Part shown: in pieces, positions 30,339-36,232 of the stretch
Layout of the letters: each line of letters starts with the position of its first letter
Position numbering within the stretch: the stretch's first letter is position 1
Source of the DNA: a virus
Virus record (IMG/VR): IMGVR_UViG_3300047470_000133
Coordinates: 1-38,516 of that record
Reading direction: 5' to 3' (one strand)
Length of the DNA stretch: 38,516 nucleotides
Notes under the pieces: model-generated
What the model was told of the DNA's origin: nothing
Database searches by the model: none
What the model saw: only the letters and a program-made list of their open reading frames with translations
Translations under genes and position numbers: made by a program

Positions 30339-30677
30339 TCAGATTCCCCGGCGGGGCCGGTAGGCAATGTCAATGCTCCAACCCCGACCGAGCCACTCAA
30401 CCGTGAAGTTGGCGCCAACGTGCTTGTGTACCAGAGACTCAGCGACATCATCCGGCACCCAACGACCCTTAGGCACGTCCACGTACTCAACGATGCGAGT
30501 CGGGAACACGATGCCAGCCATGCGAACCGGCATGTACTTGCCCTTGGGGAGATCCTGGGGCTTCAGATCAGGGGTGATGGTGTGGCGCAGGCTCACGCGC
30601 TCCGTACCGTCCCCGTTGTCCGCGAGGGAGACCCGCAGCGTACCCATGATGCCGTCAATTTCCTCGTAAAACTGCAT
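30339..30677 (-). CDS. Hypothetical 112-residue protein
   Basis: ATG follows GAGGGGCAGCGAA. The beta-rich protein (GTLRVSLADNGDGTERVSLRHTITPD, GKYMPVRMAGIVFPTRIVEYVDVPKGRWVPDDVAE) ends in a basic RPRRGI. I recognise no family. It has its own promoter-operator and begins the series of small early genes after the dCMP deaminase. Confidence 0.7.
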   Translation of the reverse strand: MQFYEEIDGIMGTLRVSLADNGDGTERVSLRHTITPDLKPQDLPKGKYMPVRMAGIVFPTRIVEYVDVPKGRWVPDDVAESLVHKHVGANFTVEWLGRGWSIDIAYRPRRGI

Positions 30678-30718
30678 TTCGCTGCCCCTCGCTCCGCCGT
30701 GTCGTGCTTACGAGTCAG

Positions 30719-30774
30719 ACACTATGCGAGCGCCGGGCGCGGAAGCAACCCACCTACTCATTTCAGTATGTGGG
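30719..30774 (-). promoter_or_regulatory. Promoter with abutting dyad operator (gene at 30677)
   Basis: -35 TTGCTT (30743-30748), 18 bases, -10 TAGTGT (30719-30724), then CTGACTCGTAAGCAC. The dyad CCCACCTACT-CATTTC-AGTATGTGGG (30749-30774) pairs at 9 of 10 positions and touches the -35 box. Confidence 0.8.
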
Positions 30775-31161
30775 CTAGGCCACAACTACCCGCTTGATGC
30801 CTGCCGCAGTGATCAGCGTCGAGCACGCCGGGCAAGGCTTGCGGGTTACGTACAGCGTCGCCCCCGGCAGCTCCGCAGGGTCCGCATGCTCAATCGCGTT
30901 GCGTTCAGCGTGAGTTGCCGCGCAGTTGGCGTAGTCGCTGTCTCGCGCGCACTCGGCTACGTCCAGCCTTCCCCGTGGACAGTTACCGGCGGTAGCGCAA
31001 CCGGGGATCCCGGGTAGCAGGCCGTTGTAACCGACGCTGCGTACCCGGTTCCGGTCGTTCACGAGCACTGCCCCAACCTGTGCCCGTGTGCAGTCGGCAC
31101 GAGTGGCAACCACAGCGGCTAGCGCGAGTCCCCACTCATCCCAGCTAGGGCGATCGCTCAC
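30775..31161 (-). CDS. dCMP deaminase
   Basis: The 128-residue protein has the zinc-dependent deaminase signature: HAERNAI with H84 and catalytic E86, and PCPAC with C110 and C113. Earlier cysteines (C55, C61 and nearby) may hold a second, structural zinc as in phage enzymes of this family. It converts dCMP to dUMP, the substrate of ThyX, encoded just upstream in the same operon. It begins at a GTG overlapping the thioredoxin stop (GTGA). Confidence 0.93.
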   Translation of the reverse strand: MSDRPSWDEWGLALAAVVATRADCTRAQVGAVLVNDRNRVRSVGYNGLLPGIPGCATAGNCPRGRLDVAECARDSDYANCAATHAERNAIEHADPAELPGATLYVTRKPCPACSTLITAAGIKRVVVA

Positions 31162-31394
31162 GCACCCACCAGGGCCCGTATCTGCGCCTCAGTGGCCCCG
31201 CCCCGATGCTCGCGCACCACCTGCCCGTACTCGTCGTACACGCGGATTGTGGGAACCGCCCGGATGTCGAGCGCGCGGCTATCGCCAGTCTCTACGTCGA
31301 CGTACTCGCCAGCCTCCCCGGTCACGCGCTGAAAGTGCGGGTAAGTCGTCTTGCAGGGGGCACACCAGGACGCCCCAAAGAACACCGGCTTCAC
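31158..31394 (-). CDS. Thioredoxin/glutaredoxin-like protein
   Basis: The 78-residue protein has the redox site WCAPC (residues 10-14), the helix after it, and a cis-proline loop AVPTIRVYDEYG. It is shorter than host thioredoxin, as usual for phage forms. It probably supplies electrons for a reductase, or helps a polymerase, but no ribonucleotide reductase is in this window. It begins at a GTG overlapping the stop of the tiny gene before it. Confidence 0.88.
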   Translation of the reverse strand: MKPVFFGASWCAPCKTTYPHFQRVTGEAGEYVDVETGDSRALDIRAVPTIRVYDEYGQVVREHRGGATEAQIRALVGA

Positions 31395-31474
31395 TCGTCA
31401 TCCTCGCTGTCGTTGATGCATCGTCCGCCCCCGCAGTACAGGCACGCGTCGTCGTCCTCAGTCCAGCCGATCAA
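31391..31474 (-). CDS. Tiny 27-residue zinc-knuckle peptide
   Basis: This frame starts at a TTG overlapping the lipoprotein stop as TTGA and ends overlapping the thioredoxin start as GTGA. AGGGAGGG lies 4 bases before it. It encodes a single CLYCGGGRC knuckle between acidic ends (WTEDDD and DSEDDE). Chaining by overlap on both sides is good evidence that it is translated. Function unknown; it may be a metal-binding accessory to the redox protein next to it. Confidence 0.65.
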   Translation of the reverse strand: MIGWTEDDDACLYCGGGRCINDSEDDE

Positions 31475-31668
31475 CTGCCCTCCCTCTCCGCGTACTTGAC
31501 GCAGGTCGTAACGATGGACGTTCCGGAAACCAACTTGCCGTTAACGATGGTGGTGTGCGGGATAACCTGCGTCGTGTAGTCCAGACACTCCGGGCCTGAC
31601 TCGCATGCGCTGAGGCCAAGAACGACGGCCCCGGTTAGGACCATGGCGCCGAGGATTCGGCCGGTCAC
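31471..31668 (-). CDS. Small lipoprotein
   Basis: The 65-residue protein has a short hydrophobic signal ([15 protein letters not shown]) ending in the lipobox LSAC at about residue 19-22, so Cys22 is probably lipidated and the rest faces outward. A second cysteine pair follows (C28, C56). It begins at a GTG overlapping the ThyX stop. Phage lipoproteins of this size can block a second infection, though nothing shows that here. Confidence 0.8.
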   Translation of the reverse strand: MTGRILGAMVLTGAVVLGLSACESGPECLDYTTQVIPHTTIVNGKLVSGTSIVTTCVKYAEREGS

Positions 31669-32366
31669 TTGTCATCACTTCCATACGGCGTAGCCGGAAC
31701 ATCCTGGAAAGAGTTGGGGGCAAGGATCCTCAGGTAGTCGAGCGTCAGCCCCGCATACTCGCGAATCTCGGCGTCAGCGGCGACGTGCCAGCGCTTGCCG
31801 AGGACGTCTCGCCATGCCCGCAGGTTGCCGGTAACCACCATGTCGACCGGGGCAGCATTCGGCAGCACGCTTCGCGCAGCTTCGCGAGCCTGCTTGCGCT
31901 TGAGGCCACGGGCCGTCAGATCCTCAACGAGTGATTCATAGATGCGCACGCTGCCCGCGTAGGCGTTGACGATGGCAGTTTCCGCCGGGGTGCCTTCAGC
32001 GGCAGGCGGTATGACCGGGGCCGTGTCGGCGTATGACACGTAGCGCTGGCTCACTACCGAGAAACTCAGGTGTCGGTGCCGCGAGAGTTCAGCGAGCAGC
32101 GCCCGGGACACCCCCTGCACTAGGAAGCTCACGGACGCATGCTCAAGCACGCTGTAGTGACCCTGGGCGAGGATGTTGGCCATGTACCCGGCGTTCTCCG
32201 CCGTGGCCGGATTGGGGCGAGCGAAACTCTTGTAACAGAGCCGACCGGCCGACTCCCCCAGCGCATCCGAGTCGCGAACCTCCTGATCTCCGATCGCGTC
32301 GTACCCGTAAGCGTCGATCATCACGTGTTCACGCATGATGGTGTGTGCCAGAACATCAACCCGCAT
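31665..32366 (-). CDS. thyX: Flavin-dependent thymidylate synthase ThyX
   Basis: The 233-residue protein starts at the ATG at 32364-32366 after AGGAGAGAGCCC, the AGTAGGAG being part of the dyad. The ThyX signature RHR-x7-S lies at residues 96-106 ([14 protein letters not shown]). [13 protein letters not shown] is the usual segment before it. It makes dTMP from dUMP with folate and FAD. Its substrate comes from the dCMP deaminase downstream. The operon continues with the lipoprotein, tiny peptide and thioredoxin by overlapping stop-start pairs. Confidence 0.94.
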   Translation of the reverse strand: MRVDVLAHTIMREHVMIDAYGYDAIGDQEVRDSDALGESAGRLCYKSFARPNPATAENAGYMANILAQGHYSVLEHASVSFLVQGVSRALLAELSRHRHLSFSVVSQRYVSYADTAPVIPPAAEGTPAETAIVNAYAGSVRIYESLVEDLTARGLKRKQAREAARSVLPNAAPVDMVVTGNLRAWRDVLGKRWHVAADAEIREYAGLTLDYLRILAPNSFQDVPATPYGSDDK

Positions 32367-32375
32367 GGGCTCTCT

Positions 32376-32393
32376 CCTACTGAAATGAGTACG
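32376..32393 (-). repeat. Dispersed dyad, copy 12
   Basis: CCTACT-GAAATG-AGTACG lies between the 64-residue gene and thyX, and its left arm supplies part of the thyX ribosome binding site. No promoter is possible in the few bases between it and the start. Confidence 0.65.
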
Positions 32394-32397
32394 TGGG

Positions 32398-32592
32398 CTA
32401 GACGTAGGTTTCGCCAGCCAGGAAGCTAGCGAGTTGCAGAACATCGAACGGCTCGGCGTTCCACTCGTTCTCGTCGTCGTCGAGCAGCTTCCGAGCAACC
32501 TTCCATGCATCCACGCGGTCGGCCATGTCCTCGGCCTTTCGCTGGGCAACGCCGGTCAGCGTCGGTGGCTTGAATGCGGGCTCAGCGGCCAC
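32398..32592 (-). CDS. Hypothetical 64-residue protein
   Basis: It starts at a GTG that overlaps the end of the previous gene by 11 bases, with GGGGGG-TAACT before it. The protein is helical and acidic ([26 protein letters not shown]), ending [16 protein letters not shown]. It has no known family. Position in the thyX operon is the only clue to its role. Confidence 0.65.
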   Translation of the reverse strand: MAAEPAFKPPTLTGVAQRKAEDMADRVDAWKVARKLLDDDENEWNAEPFDVLQLASFLAGETYV

Positions 32593-32752
32593 AGTTACCC
32601 CCCAGGGTGCGGAGCAGCGGAACGGCCTCGGTGAACGAGTGGGTCACGCTGCTGATGACTTCACCGGCGGCATTCGCGGTGACGAACTCAATGTTGTTGC
32701 CGACGCGCCGAGTGGTGACGATGTGGCCGGTGCGAAGCTGGAACGTGTTCAC
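32582..32752 (-). CDS. Hypothetical 56-residue protein
   Basis: GTG 32750-32752 follows GGGGAGACACC; an upstream ATG frame runs into copy 4 of the 19-bp motif. The sequence (NTFQLRTGHIVTTRRVGNNIEFVTANAAGEVISSVTHSF) is beta-rich and resembles small phage proteins of the same kind as that at 28849. No domain is recognised. It is the first gene of the thyX operon downstream of the HNH gene. Confidence 0.65.
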   Translation of the reverse strand: MNTFQLRTGHIVTTRRVGNNIEFVTANAAGEVISSVTHSFTEAVPLLRTLGGNCGR

Positions 32753-32791
32753 GGTGTCTCCCCGGGGGTTCGTGCTGCTCTTGGTGACAGT

Positions 32792-32810
32792 GGATCGCAA
32801 GGGTTTCCCG
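32792..32810 (-). promoter_or_regulatory. 19-bp motif, copy 4
   Basis: CGGGAAACCCTTGCGATCC (minus sense) directly abuts the stop codon of the HNH gene (32811) and lies about 40 bases before the 56-residue gene. It is identical to copy 3 and one base different from copy 5 on the other side of the HNH gene. Confidence 0.55.
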
Positions 32811-33092
32811 CTAGAAGGTTGCGGCCCACTCAGCGAGGCTCTTAGCGCCCTTGCTCAGGTTGCAGGGAGCGCAGGCAGGCAACAGGTTGTGCGCTGCGTC
32901 CGCTCCCCCACGGCTAATGGGCACCACGTGGTCTAGATGCTCGGCCGGGTCTCCGCAGTAGGCGCAGGATCCGCCGTAGGCAGCGAAGATGTCTGCGCGC
33001 CGGTAGGTCACCCGGGCCCGTCTGCGTCCCCTGCACCGCATGCAGTAGCCGCGTACTGCCTTGACTCGTCCGCAGGCACCGCATGTCTTCAT
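32811..33092 (-). CDS. HNH endonuclease, bracketed by the 19-bp motif
   Basis: The ATG at 33090-33092 gives 93 residues; an earlier start would translate the 19-bp motif and is rejected. The N-terminal half is a zinc ribbon (CGACGRVKAVRGYCMRC) and the second an HNH core with CAYCG, HLDHVVPISRGG and NLLPACAPCNLSK, holding all catalytic histidines and the asparagine. It has no strong ribosome binding site. It interrupts the line between the sigma-like gene and the thyX operon and has the motif on both sides, which suggests it could be a mobile, homing-type gene. Confidence 0.87.
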   Translation of the reverse strand: MKTCGACGRVKAVRGYCMRCRGRRRARVTYRRADIFAAYGGSCAYCGDPAEHLDHVVPISRGGADAAHNLLPACAPCNLSKGAKSLAEWAATF

Positions 33093-33101
33093 ACCGGGGC
33101 T

Positions 33102-33120
33102 GGATAGCAAGGGTTTCCCG
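33102..33120 (-). promoter_or_regulatory. 19-bp motif, copy 5
   Basis: CGGGAAACCCTTGCTATCC (minus sense) lies 9 bases before the HNH start. It is the upstream partner of copy 4. Confidence 0.55.
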
Positions 33121-33127
33121 GCACGCG

Positions 33128-33158
33128 AAAGGGCCCCCAGGATCATCCCTAGGGGCCC
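33128..33158 (-). terminator. Terminator after the sigma-like gene
   Basis: GGGCCCC and GGGGGCCC pair around an AGGGATGATCCT centre that also pairs partly, and the minus strand continues TTTCGCG. It ends the sigma-like transcript 20 bases after its stop. Confidence 0.7.
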
Positions 33159-33177
33159 AACTCACCGCAGACGCAGG

Positions 33178-34002
33178 CTAGATCGCGTACGCCTCGCTGT
33201 AGAGCGCCGCAAAGCGCGTCTTGCCCTTGCTCCGCACCACCTTCACGCGGTCGCGCTGGATGCCGTAGTCAGCCGACAGTTCATCATCAAAATCAATGCC
33301 GTACTCGGCAACCGGCTCGATACCGGTCAGCGCCATAAGCACCGTGCGCTGCTGCTCGCCCATCTTGTTGAGGGTGGCGTGAACCTGCGCCGTGGTCTGC
33401 TTGCGCGCGGCCTGGTTGTAGTCCGCAGGGGTCAGCATGTCTTCCGGGACTCCGATGGTGCTGGCGATGTTCGCGCCGACCGTGGTGGGCTCGCTGTCGT
33501 CGCTGCCACCGGCCGGTGCGTCCAAGTAGTCAAGGCCCTGGTACGAGAGCCGGGCGGCGTAGGCCAGATCAGCGGACAGGGTGCGGAACTTCCCGCCCAT
33601 GACGTCGGCATCCTGCACGATCTGCTCAGCGATGTAGGCATCACCCTTGGCGATGGACACGGCAGCCTCAAAACGCTGGGCGGTTGCCAGTGCCACACCC
33701 GGGCGAGTCTCGACCTTACGGGCGCTGGAAATGACCCCCGTCACCGTGGTGTCAACGAACGTGAAGAACTGGGCCACGCTGTCCCCCTTGAAGTTGGGGA
33801 GAGAGGTCCAGATCGCCGTGCGCCCTTCCTGCGCCAGATCCTCGGCAAGCGTGTGGTTGACGCGTCCGCTGGACGTTGCAGCACGCCGGGCAAGGTAGAC
33901 AACGCGCTCATCAAACTCGGTCAGGATGTGGGCGAGAGCCGAGGCCGACTCGATGTCGCTGCCCATGGCCGTACGAATCTGCTCGATGGTGACGTTGATC
34001 AT
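33178..34002 (-). CDS. Sigma-factor-like protein
   Basis: The ATG at 34000-34002 follows GGAGGGGAACCCC. Residues about 30-80 (FDERVVYLARRAA...AEDLAQEGRTAIWTSLPNFKGDSVAQFFTFVDTTVTGVI) resemble sigma-70 region 2.1-2.2, which binds the core polymerase. The C-terminal third (MGEQQRTVLMALTGIE, then DDELSADYGIQRDRVKVVRSKGKTRFAALY) has the shape of region 4, a helix-turn-helix that reads -35 DNA. A clear region 2.4 is not visible. It may direct transcription of later genes, perhaps from the 148-bp regions or 19-bp motifs. It could instead be an anti-sigma or other polymerase-binding protein. Confidence 0.6.
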   Translation of the reverse strand: MINVTIEQIRTAMGSDIESASALAHILTEFDERVVYLARRAATSSGRVNHTLAEDLAQEGRTAIWTSLPNFKGDSVAQFFTFVDTTVTGVISSARKVETRPGVALATAQRFEAAVSIAKGDAYIAEQIVQDADVMGGKFRTLSADLAYAARLSYQGLDYLDAPAGGSDDSEPTTVGANIASTIGVPEDMLTPADYNQAARKQTTAQVHATLNKMGEQQRTVLMALTGIEPVAEYGIDFDDELSADYGIQRDRVKVVRSKGKTRFAALYSEAYAI

Positions 34003-34041
34003 TTTGGGGTTCCCCTCCGGTTTGCTGCGGTGATGTGCTGG

Positions 34042-34070
34042 AACGTATGCGGGGCCACTGGCATATGCAA
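34042..34070 (-). promoter_or_regulatory. Promoter for the sigma-like gene
   Basis: -35 TTGCAT (34065-34070), 17 bases, -10 TACGTT (34042-34047), followed by CCAGCACATCACC. It is like the cassette promoters, but no dyad touches it; the nearest (34271-34288) is 200 bases upstream. Confidence 0.55.
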
Positions 34071-34270
34071 CTGGCGTTTCGCTGGGAGAGACCCAGGCCA
34101 CGGGGACAAGGTTGTGACGATTTCGAAGGCGTAACGGGGTCTCATCCCTAGGATTGATAGGTAAGACCATTCGGTAACGGCGGGGTAACCAGGCATTTGC
34201 AAGGCGCAACGCTGGTCACCCCGTCAGGTACTAATCGGCATAGGACTTGCCACGTGTGACCCACCCGACA

Positions 34271-34288
34271 CCTACTCTTTTCAGTAGG
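34271..34288 (-). repeat. Dispersed dyad, copy 13
   Basis: CCTACT-CTTTTC-AGTAGG pairs over 8 bases and lies 12 bases after the DNA polymerase stop (34300). It is upstream of the sigma-like gene's promoter but separated from it. Between 34071 and 34270 I see no gene. Confidence 0.65.
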
Positions 34289-34299
34289 TGAACGCAGAG

Positions 34300-36150
34300 T
34301 TAGACGTCAGCTCCGTAGAGTGAGCCCCACGAGCGCTTACCAATCTCCGCCTCGGCCTCAATGGGCACGCCGAAAAGATCGAACGTCATGCATCGCTCAA
34401 TCTCGCGTGCGTAGTCCTCCGCCTCAGCGGCCGGGACACTGGCAAGCACCTCGTCATGGATCGGCAGGCGCATCGTGTCGAGCAATCCAGCCTCTTCGAT
34501 GTTGAGCAGCGATTGCCCCAGCACGTCACGCGCGGCACTCTGCACGGCGTAGTTGATGACGGCATACGTGCGCGAGCGATCCAGGGGCAGACGCCGACCC
34601 GTGACCGACACGTGAACCATGCCGGTCTCGTACGCCTCGCGCTGCCAACGGTTGGACATGCGCTTGATTTCCGGGTAGGCCCGGTGGAACGCCCCTAGCG
34701 CCGCCTCAAGCTCCGCCCGGGGTGCACCGGTCTGCCGCTCAAGCGCTGCCAGTCCCCCGCCGTAGACGGTTCCGAATGCCATCTTCTTAGCGTTCTCACG
34801 CTGGTTTTTCGTGAAGTTGGGCCCGTAGACCATGGACGCCGTGAACGCGTGTAGGTCGGCGCCCTGTGCGATCGCCTTTTTCATGTTCTTCACGTCGCCA
34901 AGGGCAGCGAGCACGCGCAACTCGACGGCCTTAAAGTCGGTCGACACCATGACGTGACCGGGTTCGGCCAAGAGTGCCCGGCGGATCATCTGATCACGGC
35001 TCGGGAGCGTCTGAAGCGCAGGCCGCGTGATGGACATGCGTCCCGTCCGCGCACGCATTGAGTTGATGAAGCAGTGCACCCGGCCGTCAGCGTCGACCGT
35101 CTCAAGGAACGTGTCAGCGTACGAGGAACGCCACTTACCGGCGCGCTTGCTCTTGAGGATCGCCTCGGCAAGCGGGTTAGGCGTGCGGGATCCCAGGGGC
35201 TCGCCCGATGCAAAGTCCAGATCGGCGAGCCGGTGAAGCACTGCCTTATCGACCTTGACGTTACCGCTGGCCGTGGTCTCGCTGAGGGTCTCCCCCATAC
35301 CGGCCAGTGCCTCAGCGATCTGCCGGGGCGCGTTCACGTTGGCCACCCCGTACCGAGCGGCTACGCCGGTGAACTCAAGCTCATCATGCATGAGTTGGGA
35401 CTGAAGCTGCCGCGTGTAGTCGACATCGAGCACCAGGCCGCGACGCTGCATGATCGCGCAGATACGGGCTATCTCGTGCTCGTACTGCACCAGCTTGTTA
35501 GACACGCTGAGCATGTCCAGCTCTCGGCGGAGTGCCGGTTCCAGCCGGGCAGTCAGGATGACGTCAAGACCCGCGTACAGGTTGTAGGTGGGGTGGTCGA
35601 GCGGGATCCCGGCCCACCCGGTTTCCTTGGTCAGTTTGAGGGACCGGAACACCGCTGTCAGGTCCCCTTGGGTGTCCGGCGCGGACGGGTCCACGTACCA
35701 GGCACACAGAGGCTTGAGGGCGGTCCCCCGTCCACCTTCCTGCGGCTGCCGGGGATCGATCAGGCCAGCGAGTAGGCGCGTGTCCGTAGTGCGCGGGGCA
35801 AGGCTCTCGATGCTCTCCCGCGTGTGCCGGTCGAGCACGCACCAATCGAACGGGGCGTTGTGAATCAGGAACCGGTTCACGTAGTCCAGCGCGCGTTCCC
35901 CGTAGTGGACGAACTCGCCGCCCCGCTCCCAGTGGATTACCCACCCGGTCCGTGCGTCGCCGAACTGCACCGTGCGCAGACGGTAGGTGTCGCTGTAGAT
36001 GTCGAGACCAGTTGTCTCCGTGTCCAGCGCGATCGGGCCCCGGTTGTTCGCGTCGACAATCCAGCGCTTGAACTCGTTGAGATCCTCGCGAGTCTCCGGA
36101 ACCTTCACGGTGACGTCTTGTCCGGCAACCTGGTACGGGTAGATGCGCAC
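34300..36150 (-). CDS. Family A DNA polymerase with 3'-5' exonuclease
   Basis: I place the start at the GTG at 36148-36150, five bases after AGAGGGG; an ATG at 36165 would bury that site. The 616-residue protein has exonuclease motifs ALDTETTGL (about 41-49), LIHNAPFDW and YAGLDVILTARL, so proofreading looks intact. Polymerase motif A is STDFKAVELRVLA, B is KKMAFGTVYGGG and C is LPIHDEV with the metal-binding Asp. Motif A has FKAV in place of the usual YSQI. It copies the phage genome, next to the primase/helicase. Confidence 0.95.
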   Translation of the reverse strand: MRIYPYQVAGQDVTVKVPETREDLNEFKRWIVDANNRGPIALDTETTGLDIYSDTYRLRTVQFGDARTGWVIHWERGGEFVHYGERALDYVNRFLIHNAPFDWCVLDRHTRESIESLAPRTTDTRLLAGLIDPRQPQEGGRGTALKPLCAWYVDPSAPDTQGDLTAVFRSLKLTKETGWAGIPLDHPTYNLYAGLDVILTARLEPALRRELDMLSVSNKLVQYEHEIARICAIMQRRGLVLDVDYTRQLQSQLMHDELEFTGVAARYGVANVNAPRQIAEALAGMGETLSETTASGNVKVDKAVLHRLADLDFASGEPLGSRTPNPLAEAILKSKRAGKWRSSYADTFLETVDADGRVHCFINSMRARTGRMSITRPALQTLPSRDQMIRRALLAEPGHVMVSTDFKAVELRVLAALGDVKNMKKAIAQGADLHAFTASMVYGPNFTKNQRENAKKMAFGTVYGGGLAALERQTGAPRAELEAALGAFHRAYPEIKRMSNRWQREAYETGMVHVSVTGRRLPLDRSRTYAVINYAVQSAARDVLGQSLLNIEEAGLLDTMRLPIHDEVLASVPAAEAEDYAREIERCMTFDLFGVPIEAEAEIGKRSWGSLYGADV

Positions 36151-36169
36151 GTGCGCCCCTCTCATGCGA

Positions 36170-36203
36170 ACGGGTCACCTACTCATTTCAGTAGGCGACC
36201 CGT
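36170..36203 (-). repeat. Dispersed dyad, copy 14, with 14-bp arms
   Basis: ACGGGTCACCTACT-CATTTC-AGTAGGCGACCCGT pairs at 13 of 14 positions. It lies between the primase/helicase stop and the polymerase start, with no promoter. The outer arm differs from that at 30291 but is equally complementary. Confidence 0.7.
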
Positions 36204-36232
36204 GCTCCGGTATGTGCGCTTGCACGCTTGTG

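Noticed and set aside
28693-30770. Regularly placed repeats that might suggest a CRISPR array
   Set aside because: Spacing is hundreds of bases with genes between, repeats are only about 18 bp with promoters attached, and no cas genes are present.
29670-30797. Plus-strand frame of 375 codons
   Set aside because: It runs across several promoters, dyads and terminators and opposite at least two real genes. Its repeated parts (for example CLRVRLY) come from the repeated DNA cassettes.
6453-36203. Dyads as simple rho-independent terminators
   Set aside because: No copy has a T run on the minus strand, several lie upstream of starts rather than after stops, and true T-tailed terminators exist separately nearby.
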